From the NCBI GenBank assembly GCA_947630855.1, contig CANRJF010000022.1, positions 1-36,739 on the forward strand: a stretch of DNA of 36,739 nt, given 5' to 3'. Positions 15,835 through 24,297 of this stretch are shown in pieces. The notes under the pieces are model-generated. The model made no database searches. It saw only the letters and a list, made by a program, of their open reading frames with translations, and was not told the DNA's origin. The position numbers and the translations under genes were made by a program. How positions within the stretch are numbered: position 1 is the stretch's first letter; each line of letters opens with the position of its first letter. Source of the stretch: an uncultured Lachnospiraceae bacterium. Its GTDB lineage: Bacteria > Bacillota > Clostridia > Lachnospirales > Lachnospiraceae.

Positions 15835-15867
15835 CAAAAAAAGAAGAAGTTCAGATGAACTTCTTCT
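15834..15867 (-). terminator. Rho-independent terminator of rpsU
   Basis: Arms at 15842-15853 and 15856-15867 are fully complementary over 12 bases (AGAAGAAGTTCA and TGAACTTCTTCT), and on the minus strand a run of seven T follows. It lies 13 bp after the rpsU stop. Its T run touches the proposed -35 box of the spoIIIA promoter. Confidence 0.88.
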
Positions 15868-15880
15868 ACATAATCGCGAC

Positions 15881-16057
15881 CTAGTTATATTTACGTTTTC
15901 TTGCTGCTTCAGACTTTTTCTTACGTCTGACGCTTGGCTTTTCGTAATGCTCTCTTTTACGAATCTCCTGTTGGATTCCGGCTTTTGCACAGTTTCTCTT
16001 GAATCTGCGTAAAGCACTGTCTAACGTCTCATTTTCTTTTACGATTACATTTGACAT
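15881..16057 (-). CDS. rpsU: 30S ribosomal protein S21
   Basis: The 58-residue product [20 protein letters not shown]... ending in a lysine- and arginine-rich tail ([13 protein letters not shown]) is ribosomal protein bS21. It binds the small subunit near the platform and assists initiation. The frame reaches up to 16102, but the ATG at 16057 starts exactly where the family does and has an AGGT/GAGG-rich leader. It has its own promoter (16133-16160) and terminator (15834-15867), so it is a single-gene unit between alaS and the spoIIIA operon. Confidence 0.96.
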   Translation of the reverse strand: MSNVIVKENETLDSALRRFKRNCAKAGIQQEIRKREHYEKPSVRRKKKSEAARKRKYN

Positions 16058-16132
16058 AGTCTCACACCTAACCTCCCCTCCAGTTGCGTTTTGTGCATTC
16101 AACTGTTTGGGTATATTTTTGCACTAATAAAG

Positions 16133-16160
16133 ATTATAACATAAAATTTCCATTCGTCAA
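16133..16160 (-). promoter_or_regulatory. Sigma-A promoter of rpsU
   Basis: Minus-strand TTGACG (16155-16160) and TATAAT (16133-16138) are 16 bp apart, close to consensus, as expected for a strongly expressed ribosomal protein gene. The leader to the ATG is about 75 bp. Confidence 0.75.
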
Positions 16161-16183
16161 TATTTTTTTCAAAATATTAAAAC

Positions 16184-16202
16184 AAAAATTCAAGGAATTT
16201 TT
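16184..16202 (-). terminator. Weak terminator-like hairpin after alaS
   Basis: AAAAATTC (16184-16191) and GAATTTTT (16195-16202) can pair over eight bases around a three-base loop, immediately after the alaS stop codon. The stem is almost all A-T and the following sequence is only moderately T-rich, so the function is uncertain. Confidence 0.35.
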
Positions 16203-18878
16203 TTATGATATCTGGCTCTCCAAAACATCTTTTACCTTAGCAATGGCATCCCCGATTCCTGCGGGATTTTTTCCGCCTGCCTGCGCCATGTTTGGACGGC
16301 CGCCTCCTCCGCCTCCTACTTTGGAAGCAATTTCTTTAATCAGGTTGCCGGCATGGGCGCCTTTTTTCATAGCCCCTTCCGTTGCCATGGCAATCAGGTT
16401 TACCTTACCCTCATTATCCGAGGCAAGTACCACCACGCCTTCCCCTAACTTTTCCTTTAACTGGTCGCCAAGTTCCCTGAGGCCGTTCATATCCACGCCG
16501 TCAGCCCTGGCTGCCAAAACCTTTACTCCTTTTATCTCTGTAACCTGGTTCATTACATCTCCCAAAGCATCTTTTGCCGCCTTGCTCTTTAGGGATTCAT
16601 TTTCACTCTGCAATGATTTCAATTCCAAAAGAAGATGATTGATTTTATCCGGCACATCTGCCGGGCTTGTCTTTAATAACTTAGCCGCCTGTTCCAGTTG
16701 TTCCTCAATTTTATCATAATATGTGAAAACCGCATGGGAAGTCAAAGCTTCCACACGCCGTACCCCTGCTGCCACACCGGATTCTGAAATAATCTTAAAT
16801 GCCGCAATCTTTGAAGTATTCTCCACATGGGTACCGCCGCATAGTTCTATGGAGAAATCACCCATACGCACGACTCTCACCGTATCCCCGTATTTCTCTC
16901 CAAACAATGCCATGGCGCCTGTTTTCTTTGCCTCTTCCAAGGTCATAATATCCGTTACAACAGGAAGCGCTGCCGCAATTTTTTCATTTACAATATTCTC
17001 CACCCTGGCAAGTTCCTCCGCCGTCATAGGAGAAAAATGGGAAAAATCAAAACGCAGCCTCTGGGCATTTACGTCGGAACCTGCCTGTTCCACATGATTT
17101 CCCAAAACTTCCCTTAAAGCCTTTTGAAGCAGATGGGTTGCGCTGTGGTTTTTGCCAATGGCAGCACGCTTATCTGCATCTACCACAAGTTCCACCACAT
17201 CTTTGGTTTTAACCATGCCTTTCGTGACTTTCCCGATATGGCCTACCTTGCCTCCTAACATTTTTACCGTATCTTCCACCACAAACTCAAAATCTTCTGT
17301 GCGGATAATTCCAGTATCTGCATTCTGGCCGCCCATGGTGGCGTAAAACGGTGTCTTTTCCACAAATATGGTACCGATTTCACCGTCGGACAATGCTTCT
17401 GTGATTTCTGTCTCCGTGGTCATAACCGTAACTTTTGACTTATAAGTTAAATTATCATATCCCACAAATTCCGTGGTAATGGCAGGGTCAATGGACTCAT
17501 ATACCGTCACGTCAGCTCCCATGTAATTGGTAACTTTCCTTGCCTTCCTTGCCTTGGTTCTCTGCTCTTCCATTGCCGCTTTAAATCCGGCTTCATCAAT
17601 AGAAAAGCCTTTTTCCTCCAAAATCTCTGACGTAAGGTCAATGGGAAATCCATAGGTGTCATAAAGTTTAAATGCATCATTCCCGGAAAGTTCTTTCTCC
17701 CCTTTTGCTTCCAGCTCCTTTTGCATATCGGCAAGAATGGTAAGCCCCTGGTCGATAGTCTTGTTAAATTTCTCTTCCTCCTGGGTAAGGACACGGAAAA
17801 TAAAATCTTTTTTCTCATCTAACTCAGGATAGCCGTCTTTGCTCTCGTTAATCACTGTCTCGCTTAACTTTGCAAGGAATGTCCCGTCAATGCCAAGCAT
17901 TCTCCCATGCCTTGCAGCGCGGCGGATTAATCTTCTAAGCACATAGCCTCTACCCTCATTGGAAGGCATAATCCCATCCGATACCATAAATGTGGATGAG
18001 CGGATATGGTCTGTAATTAATCGAATGGACACATCATCCAAGGCATCTTTTTTGTATGTCTTATGGGACAGTTCACAAATCTTATCCCGAATGGCTTTCA
18101 TAGTATCAATATCAAACACGGAATCTACGTCCTGCATCACTACGGCAAGACGCTCTAATCCCATACCGGTATCAATATTTTTCTGTTTCAGTTCCTCATA
18201 ACCGCCTTTGCCGTCACCGTTAAACTGGGTAAATACATTATTCCAAACTTCCATAAAACGGTCACAATCACAACCTACTTTACAGTCAGGTCTGCCGCAT
18301 CCGTATTTCTCTCCCCTGTCATAGTAAATCTCAGAACAGGGACCGCAGGGACCTGCCCCATGCTCCCAGAAATTGTCACATTCTCCCGTCTCTGGATCTC
18401 TGTAAAAACGTGTAATCTTTTCTGCCGGAATGCCAATATCTTTATTCCAGATTTCAAATGCTTCCTCGTCTTCCCCGTAAACAGAAGGATAAAGACGATC
18501 CGGCTCTAATCCTAAAACTTCCGTTAAAAACTCCCAGCTCCATGCAATGGCTTCTTTTTTAAAATAATCTCCAAAGGAAAAATTACCCAGCATTTCAAAA
18601 AATGTCAGATGTCTTGCGGTCTTTCCCACATTTTCAATATCTCCGGTACGGATACACTTCTGACAGGTAGTCACCCTTTTCCTTGGCGGAATCTCCTGAC
18701 CGGTAAAATAAGGCTTCAACGGTGCCATTCCCGCATTAATTAACAGCAAACTGTTATCATTGTGAGGCACCAAAGAAAAACTTTTCATGGAAAGGTGTTC
18801 CTTACTCTCAAAAAATTCCAGGTACTTCCTGCGCAGTTCATTGACTCCAAACTTCTGTTTCACAACCGATTCCTCCAA
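16203..18878 (-). CDS. alaS: Alanyl-tRNA synthetase
   Basis: The 891-residue enzyme charges tRNA-Ala with alanine. Class II catalytic core motifs are near the N-terminus (ARHLTFFEMLGNFSFGDYF at about residue 66, GMGLERLAVVMQ later). The editing domain shows the zinc-binding pair NHSATHLLQ and ELCGGTHVENTS, needed to clear mischarged serine or glycine. The glycine-rich GGGGGGRPNMAQAGG in the C-Ala domain is typical. Length is normal. The start at 18878 has a weak GGAGGAAT sequence upstream and lies six bases after the small membrane protein gene, so the two are probably co-transcribed. No T-box leader is visible. Confidence 0.97.
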   Translation of the reverse strand: MEESVVKQKFGVNELRRKYLEFFESKEHLSMKSFSLVPHNDNSLLLINAGMAPLKPYFTGQEIPPRKRVTTCQKCIRTGDIENVGKTARHLTFFEMLGNFSFGDYFKKEAIAWSWEFLTEVLGLEPDRLYPSVYGEDEEAFEIWNKDIGIPAEKITRFYRDPETGECDNFWEHGAGPCGPCSEIYYDRGEKYGCGRPDCKVGCDCDRFMEVWNNVFTQFNGDGKGGYEELKQKNIDTGMGLERLAVVMQDVDSVFDIDTMKAIRDKICELSHKTYKKDALDDVSIRLITDHIRSSTFMVSDGIMPSNEGRGYVLRRLIRRAARHGRMLGIDGTFLAKLSETVINESKDGYPELDEKKDFIFRVLTQEEEKFNKTIDQGLTILADMQKELEAKGEKELSGNDAFKLYDTYGFPIDLTSEILEEKGFSIDEAGFKAAMEEQRTKARKARKVTNYMGADVTVYESIDPAITTEFVGYDNLTYKSKVTVMTTETEITEALSDGEIGTIFVEKTPFYATMGGQNADTGIIRTEDFEFVVEDTVKMLGGKVGHIGKVTKGMVKTKDVVELVVDADKRAAIGKNHSATHLLQKALREVLGNHVEQAGSDVNAQRLRFDFSHFSPMTAEELARVENIVNEKIAAALPVVTDIMTLEEAKKTGAMALFGEKYGDTVRVVRMGDFSIELCGGTHVENTSKIAAFKIISESGVAAGVRRVEALTSHAVFTYYDKIEEQLEQAAKLLKTSPADVPDKINHLLLELKSLQSENESLKSKAAKDALGDVMNQVTEIKGVKVLAARADGVDMNGLRELGDQLKEKLGEGVVVLASDNEGKVNLIAMATEGAMKKGAHAGNLIKEIASKVGGGGGGRPNMAQAGGKNPAGIGDAIAKVKDVLESQIS

Positions 18879-18884
18879 AATCTA

Positions 18885-19046
18885 CTATTCTTGTCCACTG
18901 ACGCCTGCTTCATCTTTGGCTGTCGATGCCGTCTTTGCGTCCTTGCTGTCACGAAGCTTCTTTCCTGCAAACATTCCAAGTGCCGCTACAATCACCATAA
19001 GCGCCAATGTCAATAAATACTGTACTAAACTTCCTAAAAATGCCAT
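18885..19046 (-). CDS. Small single-pass membrane protein, unknown function
   Basis: A 53-residue product begins MAFLGSLVQYLLTLALMVIV and has one strong transmembrane segment (about residues 5-29), then a GKKLRDSKDAK stretch of basic residues and a polar tail. The ATG at 19046 follows an AAGGAGG site eight bases upstream; a longer start at 19073 would place that site inside the coding region. The stop is six bases before alaS. I do not recognise a function. Reading direction, spacing and a good start argue that it is a real gene. Confidence 0.75.
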   Translation of the reverse strand: MAFLGSLVQYLLTLALMVIVAALGMFAGKKLRDSKDAKTASTAKDEAGVSGQE

Positions 19047-19050
19047 GTTT

Positions 19051-19180
19051 TCATCCTCCTTATTATTGCCCACGCATGTGTGGCAAAAGTGTGCCCTGCG
19101 GGTGCCTCCTTAATTTTGCCCACGCATGTGTGGCACGTGTGCCCTGTGGGTATAGGTGTGCCCTGTGGGTGCCTCCTTAC
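19051..19180 (-). repeat. Imperfect 50-bp repeats in the leader of the small gene and alaS
   Basis: GCCCACGCATGTGTGGCA occurs at 19068-19085 and 19118-19135, 50 bp apart. GTGTGCCCTGYGGGT occurs three times (19089-19103, 19137-19151, 19156-19170), and GGTGCCTCCTTA twice (19101-19112, 19168-19179). On the minus strand each unit carries TAAGGAGG followed by a CCAC...GTGG hairpin, so ribosome-binding-like sequences are repeated ahead of the true site at about 19055-19062. Confidence 0.85.
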
Positions 19181-19190
19181 ATTAGACAAC

Positions 19191-19219
19191 AGTATACCAT
19201 ATATCTGTCTTTTTTACAA
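19191..19219 (-). promoter_or_regulatory. Possible sigma-A promoter of small gene and alaS
   Basis: Minus-strand TTGTAA (19214-19219), overlapping the rnhA stop codon, and TATACT (19191-19196) are 17 bp apart. Transcription from it would include the repeats in the leader. Confidence 0.5.
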
Positions 19220-19690
19220 CTCCACATCTTCCATAAGCCGGTCCCCGTCCGCCGCCGAAGTAGCCAGTTCATCGCACCGCTCATTCTGGGGATGGCCGTC
19301 ATGGCCCTTTACCCAGTGGAATGTCACACTATGAGGCTCCTTTGCCGCTAAAAGCCGTTTCCACAAATCTACATTTTTTACCGGCTGTTTGTCCGCCTTT
19401 TTCCATCCTCTTTTTTGCCATCCCTCTATCCAGCGCTGGTTAAAGGCGTCAGTCACATATTTGGAGTCGGAATACAAATCCACCATGCAGGGCCTGTTTA
19501 ACGCCTCTAACGCCACGATTACCCCCATTAATTCCATGCGGTTGTTGGTGGTTTTTTTATATCCGGCAGAATATTCCCTTGTATGAAGCTGTCCTTTTCC
19601 ATCCACAAATTCCAGCACCGCGCCGTAGCCTCCCGGCCCGTGGGGATTGCCCCTTGCCGCCCCGTCGGTATAAATTGTCACTTTTGTCAT
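19214..19690 (-). CDS. rnhA: Ribonuclease HI
   Basis: The 158-residue protein shows the RNase HI catalytic carboxylates: Asp in [17 protein letters not shown] (residue 9), Glu in NNRMELMG (about 52), Asp in LYSDSKYV (about 74) and Asp in NERCDELA (about 141), plus the [12 protein letters not shown] loop with the conserved His. It cuts the RNA strand of RNA-DNA hybrids. Length is normal for the E. coli-like type. Its ATG overlaps the stop of the upstream metallo-hydrolase gene by four bases, so translation is probably coupled. Confidence 0.96.
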   Translation of the reverse strand: MTKVTIYTDGAARGNPHGPGGYGAVLEFVDGKGQLHTREYSAGYKKTTNNRMELMGVIVALEALNRPCMVDLYSDSKYVTDAFNQRWIEGWQKRGWKKADKQPVKNVDLWKRLLAAKEPHSVTFHWVKGHDGHPQNERCDELATSAADGDRLMEDVEL

Positions 19691-20436
19691 AGTTCAAACA
19701 CCTCATTCTCCCCGGTAATCTGTCCAATCCTGCCGGAAAACATGGGATTGCTGATATGTGATAAATATTCCTCCAAAACAGAATAATCCTGCCACATATG
19801 CATAGGAAACACATACCTGGCATTGATATTTTTCATAAAATAATCAATCCCCAACCGGGCATGCTGCCCTAACCTGGGGTCTAAAGGCACAAATGCCACA
19901 TCAATATTGTAAGATGCCAGCTTATTTATTTCATGTTTGTATGCCCTTGTCTCTTTTCCGTTGATTAAATCCCCGGCTCCTTCCCATTTCCACAAATTTA
20001 AATCCCCGGCATGGTAAATATACCGTCCTTCTATGGAAACAAGAAACGCCACTCCCGCATCTGTGGAACGCAGCGTGTGAATTTCCATATTTCCCACTTG
20101 ATATTTTTCACAGGGCTGCACAAAAGTTATTTTCTCCTTAATATTTACGTCAATACCGTTTTTTGCCAGATAATTTTTTCCAAGACGGATATCTTTTGAC
20201 AAAATATAGCGGATACCCGAAAACCTGTCTGCCCACTTTAAAATTTCAAGGGAAAAGTGGTCTTTGTGGGAGTGGCTGGCAAAAACATAAATGTCCTTCC
20301 CCTCCGGAAATTCCGGCAGTTCTCCCGTAAAGTTAAATCCGTTCATATCACCTTTTGGAAAATAGTCAAATATCAGCATACTGTTATCCAGCTCCACCGC
20401 AAAACAACTGTGATGGACAAAAGTTACCTGTAACAT
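19687..20436 (-). CDS. Metallo-beta-lactamase-fold hydrolase, UlaG-like
   Basis: A 249-residue protein with the metal-binding [13 protein letters not shown] motif (HxHxDH, residues about 52-57), and later metal ligands likely in IYHAGDLN (about 140) and FPMHMWQ near the C-terminus. The start, [21 protein letters not shown], is like that of UlaG-type L-ascorbate-6-phosphate lactonase relatives. The actual substrate is unknown. It lies one base after the MtaD-like gene and overlaps rnhA, in a chain that starts with nucleoside phosphorylase, so a role in purine salvage is possible but unproven. Confidence 0.85.
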   Translation of the reverse strand: MLQVTFVHHSCFAVELDNSMLIFDYFPKGDMNGFNFTGELPEFPEGKDIYVFASHSHKDHFSLEILKWADRFSGIRYILSKDIRLGKNYLAKNGIDVNIKEKITFVQPCEKYQVGNMEIHTLRSTDAGVAFLVSIEGRYIYHAGDLNLWKWEGAGDLINGKETRAYKHEINKLASYNIDVAFVPLDPRLGQHARLGIDYFMKNINARYVFPMHMWQDYSVLEEYLSHISNPMFSGRIGQITGENEVFEL

Positions 20437-20437
20437 G

Positions 20438-21760
20438 TCACTTCATCCTCCCGATAATCTCATTTGCCCTGGCATAAATCTCTTCAGGTTTTGTGCCAAT
20501 AAAAAACTTCCCTTTTTCATACAAAATCCTGCCGTTTACCATGGTAAGGGCCACATTGCTTTTACTGCCTGAATACACAATATTTTTCACAAAATCATTT
20601 TCCGGCTGCATATTCGGCTGGTTTAAATCAATCATAATCAAATCTGCCAGTTTTCCTTTTGCCAGGCAGTCACATTCCGGCAGGTTCATGGCATGGGCGC
20701 CTGCTGCCGTTGCCATATAAAGCACTTCTTCTGCGGGAACCACCGCCGCATCCCCTTCCGTCACTTTGGCAAGGCCGCTTACAAGAAACATTTCCCGAAA
20801 CATATCAAGACAGTTATTGCTTGCCGGCCCGTCCGTACCGATTGCCACAGAAATCCCCTCTTTAAGGAAACGGTTAATAGGGGCAATGCCGCTGGCAAGT
20901 TTTAAATTGGAAGAAGGATTTGTCACTGCGAAAAGATTTCTCTTTTTAAAAATTTCAAAATCCCTGTCTTCAAAATAGATGCAGTGATAACCTCCCCCGC
21001 CGTACTCATACATTCCCATTGATTCCGTAAGCTGGGTGGGGGTCATTCCGTAACGCTTTTTACATTCCTCCACTTCCCCCTTTGTCTCGGAAGTATGTAG
21101 CCACACCGGGGATTTTAACTTATGGGAAAGTTCTGCCACCCCCTCCATAATTTTTCTGTCTGTTGTATACTCTGCATGAAATCCCAAGAGGAAGCCGGTT
21201 AGTTCGCTTATTTCATTTACCCTGTAATAATCTTCCTCCATCAATTCCAATGAACTGGTAAAATTATTAAGCCCGCTGGTCTGTACCGTGCGAAACCCGC
21301 AGTCTGCGGAAGCTTCGGCAATCTCCACGGGACGCAAATACATATCAAAATTGGCGGTAATCCCGCTGGTTAAATATTCTAAAATTGCCAGTTTACAAAG
21401 ATGGTAAATATCCTGGGGCATAAGTTTTGCCTCCCTGGGAAAAACCTGTTTGTGAAGCCATTCCTGCAATGGCAGGTCATCTGCATAGGAACGCAGGAAT
21501 GTCATGGCAGAATGCGTATGGGCATTTTTAAACCCGGGCATTAATACATTGCCGCCTGCATCAATTTCCCGCTCCCACACAATCGGCTGCTTTTCATCAA
21601 AAAACGGAGCCTCATATACATGGTCTAAATCCCTGCCGTCCCCTATATAGACAATCCTATTGCCTTTTACCCAGAGTTCCCCCTGTATAATCTCAAAGGC
21701 ATGCCCTTTGTCTGTATTTTTCGTCAATAAAATCTTTGCATTGTAAAACCGGATATTCAT
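20438..21760 (-). CDS. mtaD: Amidohydrolase, probable 5-methylthioadenosine/S-adenosylhomocysteine deaminase
   Basis: The 440-residue protein belongs to the TRZ/ATZ amidohydrolase group. The zinc-binding HTHSAMTF sits near residue 81, further ligands lie in GFHAEYTT (about 193) and LHTSETKGE (about 221), and the Asp ligand in IGTDGPASNNCLDMF (about 308). MPGFKNAHTH and the C-terminal ADLIMIDLNQPN are typical. Members remove the amino group from methylthioadenosine, S-adenosylhomocysteine or adenosine, giving inosine-type products. It overlaps the purine nucleoside phosphorylase gene by four bases, which supports a nucleoside substrate: deamination could be followed by phosphorolysis. Exact specificity cannot be fixed from sequence. 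Confidence 0.87.
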   Translation of the reverse strand: MNIRFYNAKILLTKNTDKGHAFEIIQGELWVKGNRIVYIGDGRDLDHVYEAPFFDEKQPIVWEREIDAGGNVLMPGFKNAHTHSAMTFLRSYADDLPLQEWLHKQVFPREAKLMPQDIYHLCKLAILEYLTSGITANFDMYLRPVEIAEASADCGFRTVQTSGLNNFTSSLELMEEDYYRVNEISELTGFLLGFHAEYTTDRKIMEGVAELSHKLKSPVWLHTSETKGEVEECKKRYGMTPTQLTESMGMYEYGGGGYHCIYFEDRDFEIFKKRNLFAVTNPSSNLKLASGIAPINRFLKEGISVAIGTDGPASNNCLDMFREMFLVSGLAKVTEGDAAVVPAEEVLYMATAAGAHAMNLPECDCLAKGKLADLIMIDLNQPNMQPENDFVKNIVYSGSKSNVALTMVNGRILYEKGKFFIGTKPEEIYARANEIIGRMK

Positions 21761-22590
21761 AAAGTCTCTCCTATGCGAAGAATAGATTCGTATACAAGTT
21801 TCTTAAAATAGGGAGCCGCCTTGTCTGCAGTCTGGGAAACTTCTTCGTGGGTAAGGGGTGTGGGGGAGATTCCTGCTGCCATGTTGGAGACACAGGAGAT
21901 TCCCACGATTTTCATGCCCATATGATTTGCGGCAACTGCCTCACAGGCGGTACTCATACCCACAGCATCTGCCCCTAATATGCGGCACATGGATATTTCT
22001 TCAGGGGATTCATACTGAGGGCCGCTCATCTGTAAATAAACTCCCTGCTTTAAATCAATGCCGTTATCCAAAGCCGTTTTTTTCACAATAGTCTGCAAAT
22101 CTTCATCGTAAATATGGCTCATATCCGGGAAACGAGTTCCCAGCTCCTCTATATTAGCCCCCGCTAAAGGCGACGGAACGAAACTTGCAATCTGCCCTGT
22201 AATAAGCATAAAATCTCCGGCTTTCATTCCCTGCTTAATTCCCCCTGAAGCATTGGTTAAAAACAGTACTTCTGCCCCCATCAGCTTCATAAGCCGGATG
22301 GGAAGCACTACATCCTGCATGGAATATCCCTCATAATAGTGCACTCTTCCCTGCATACAGACAACAGGAACATCCCCCACACAGCCGAAAATAAACCTGC
22401 CTGCATGTCCGGCTACCGTAGATATGGGAAATCCTTCTATATCATGATAATCCAGAATGCCCTCCACTTTAATCTGGTTTGCAAAATCTCCCAGCCCGGA
22501 GCCTAACACTAACGCTATCTTTGGGGTAAAATCAATTTTCTGTTTTACGCAGTCATAACACTTTAACAATTTTTCATATACTTTATTCAT
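21757..22590 (-). CDS. punA: Purine nucleoside phosphorylase, trimeric type
   Basis: The 277-residue protein splits purine nucleosides with phosphate, giving base and (deoxy)ribose 1-phosphate. The motifs ALVLGSGLGDF (about 27), VAGHAGRFIFG (about 59), MQGRVHYYEGYSMQDV (about 79), FLTNASGGI (about 110) and MSGPQYESPEEI (about 184) match the PNP-I family. Glu in the last motif contacts the base. Ribose 1-phosphate would pass to DeoB, encoded at 9376-10527. The gene has its own promoter and an GGAGGAT site just before the ATG, and opens the run through mtaD and the metallo-hydrolase to rnhA. Confidence 0.95.
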   Translation of the reverse strand: MNKVYEKLLKCYDCVKQKIDFTPKIALVLGSGLGDFANQIKVEGILDYHDIEGFPISTVAGHAGRFIFGCVGDVPVVCMQGRVHYYEGYSMQDVVLPIRLMKLMGAEVLFLTNASGGIKQGMKAGDFMLITGQIASFVPSPLAGANIEELGTRFPDMSHIYDEDLQTIVKKTALDNGIDLKQGVYLQMSGPQYESPEEISMCRILGADAVGMSTACEAVAANHMGMKIVGISCVSNMAAGISPTPLTHEEVSQTADKAAPYFKKLVYESILRIGETL

Positions 22591-22626
22591 AGTAATCCTC
22601 CGGCAGACATTTCAGTTTGCAGCTCC

Positions 22627-22655
22627 ATTATATCAATATACAGAGGATTTTTCAA
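22627..22655 (-). promoter_or_regulatory. Sigma-A promoter of the nucleoside phosphorylase gene run
   Basis: Minus-strand TTGAAA (22650-22655) and TATAAT (22627-22632) are 17 bp apart, near consensus, with the ATG 37 bp below the -10 box. Confidence 0.7.
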
Positions 22656-22698
22656 TGATGAACAGCAAGATGGAATACAATAATAAACAGACAACTAA

Positions 22699-22718
22699 AG
22701 CGGCCGATACCGACCGCT
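22699..22718 (-). terminator. Terminator of spoIVA
   Basis: On the minus strand the 20 bases form an eight-pair stem (AGCGG...CCGCT with one G-U pair inside) around a four-base loop, 8 bp after the spoIVA stop, followed by a T-rich stretch. The plus strand has a mismatch at the G-U site, though it is followed by seven T, so it could work in both directions. Confidence 0.7.
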
Positions 22719-22726
22719 TTTTTTAA

Positions 22727-24223
22727 TTAAATAATAATACACACCAGTCCGCCGCTGCTGTCATTTACAATTTTCTGCATGGTATCCTGCAGTTTCATCT
22801 GGCACTCGTCATCCATCATGGCAATCTTGCTTCTGATGCCGTCCTCCATTAACTCCCCTACGGATTTGCCGAAAATGTTGGTATCCCACACGCCGTTTGG
22901 CGTATTCTGCCCCTGCTTAATATAATCAATCAAATCCCGTGCCTGCTCCTCACTGCCTACAATGGGAGCAATTTCCGTCTCAATATTGGCACGGATTAAA
23001 TGGATGGAGGGAGATGTGGCTTTCAGTTTCACCCCGTATTTATTCCCATGGCGGATTAACTCCGGCTCATCTAAAGCGATATCCGTAAGCTGAGGATGAA
23101 TCACCCCGTATCCCTTCATCTGCACCGCATTCACCGCGTCCGCCACTTTTTCATAAGCATTTTTCCGCTCCGCCAAATCTTTTACCAGGGAAATAAGCTG
23201 ATATTCTCCCTGAATGGGCACTCCGGTAAGCTCACTGATATTTTCATAATAATATTTATCTTCTATTTCCATTTTTATCTTTAACAAACCTTTTGCCAAA
23301 TCAATTTTATCTAAATGGATATCCGATATGTATGCCGCATCCTCCGGTTTTCTAATAAGATTGATATCTTTTGCCTGTGTCACCGAATTTATAATATTCC
23401 TGGCATTCTCCACCATGCTTATTTTCATTTTGTTATCCATGGGAAGCATCTCCGCCCATTTTGGAATATAAAATTCCATTTTCACAATGGGAAATTCATA
23501 GAGAATGCTTTCCAGTATTTTTTCGATATCATCTCTTCTAAGCTGCTGGCAGTTTACCGGAATTACCGGGGTAGCATATTTTTCCTCCATCTGCCGCACA
23601 AGCCTTGTTGTCTCCTCACTAAAGGGTTTTTCGGAATTTAACACAATCACAAAAGGCTTGCCGATAGTTTTTAACTCCTCAACGGTCTGTTCCTCCGCCG
23701 GAAGATAATTTTCCCTTGTCAGTTCCCCAAAGGAGCCGTCTGTTGTCACCACAATTCCAATGGTAGAATGTTCCTTAATCACCTTCTGGGTTCCAATGGA
23801 AGCGGCATCCACAAAGGGAATTTCATAATCAAACCAGGGGGTCTTTACCATACGCTTATTATTTCCCTCCATATGGCCTGATGCCCCGTCTACCATGTAA
23901 CCCACACAGTCAATGAGGCGTACTTTTACCTCCGTATCTCCCTCTAAACGGATTTTTGCCGCATCCTTGGGAATAAATTTGGGCTCCGTTGTCATAATGG
24001 TTTTCCCCTGGGCAGACTGGGGCAGTTCATCTACTGTCCTGGTTCTGGCATTTTCGTCCTCCATAAAAGGAATCACCATAATATCCATAAAACGCTTGAT
24101 AAAAGTAGATTTTCCCGTGCGCACCGGCCCCACCACGCCAATATAAATTTCCCCGTTTGTTCTTTCCTGTATATCACGGTAAAGATGAAAATCTTTATCC
24201 TTATTCACAGCCGACATTTCCAT
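22727..24223 (-). CDS. spoIVA: Stage IV sporulation protein A, spore coat morphogenetic ATPase
   Basis: The 498-residue protein is SpoIVA. In Bacillus it uses ATP to polymerise on the outer forespore surface and forms the base of the spore coat. Walker A GPVRTGKSTFIKRF is near residue 32, followed by GKTIMTTEPKFIP, LIDCVGYMVDGASGH and VNCQQLRRDDIEKI. The C-terminus (SSGGLVCIII) fits the conserved, hydrophobic end that anchors it through SpoVM. Length is usual. The ATG at 24223 has AAAGGGG nine bases upstream; an ATG two codons later is also possible. It is a single-gene unit with a near-consensus sigma-E promoter. Confidence 0.96.
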   Translation of the reverse strand: MEMSAVNKDKDFHLYRDIQERTNGEIYIGVVGPVRTGKSTFIKRFMDIMVIPFMEDENARTRTVDELPQSAQGKTIMTTEPKFIPKDAAKIRLEGDTEVKVRLIDCVGYMVDGASGHMEGNNKRMVKTPWFDYEIPFVDAASIGTQKVIKEHSTIGIVVTTDGSFGELTRENYLPAEEQTVEELKTIGKPFVIVLNSEKPFSEETTRLVRQMEEKYATPVIPVNCQQLRRDDIEKILESILYEFPIVKMEFYIPKWAEMLPMDNKMKISMVENARNIINSVTQAKDINLIRKPEDAAYISDIHLDKIDLAKGLLKIKMEIEDKYYYENISELTGVPIQGEYQLISLVKDLAERKNAYEKVADAVNAVQMKGYGVIHPQLTDIALDEPELIRHGNKYGVKLKATSPSIHLIRANIETEIAPIVGSEEQARDLIDYIKQGQNTPNGVWDTNIFGKSVGELMEDGIRSKIAMMDDECQMKLQDTMQKIVNDSSGGLVCIII

Positions 24224-24267
24224 AAAAATAACCCCTTTCCTGCAATGTAGATGTAATACCTTTCTAC

Positions 24268-24296
24268 ATTGTATGAAAAGGGTTTTATTTTATGAC
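24268..24296 (-). promoter_or_regulatory. Sigma-E promoter of spoIVA
   Basis: On the minus strand GTCATAAA (24289-24296) and CATACAAT (24268-24275) are separated by 13 bp, almost exactly the Bacillus sigma-E consensus. spoIVA is a known sigma-E gene in Bacillus. The leader downstream includes an 8-bp inverted repeat (24243-24250 with 24264-24271). Confidence 0.75.
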
Positions 24297-24297
24297 T

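Noticed and set aside
16084..16638. A plus-strand frame of 184 residues over the end of alaS
   Set aside because: It is antisense to the conserved C-terminal part of alaS and has no family features.
19051..19180. A CRISPR array
   Set aside because: The repeats are imperfect, only two to three in number, and the sequence between them is itself repeated; no cas genes are present.
18879..19213. A T-box leader controlling alaS
   Set aside because: I see no T-box consensus or antiterminator; the leader holds the small gene and the repeats.
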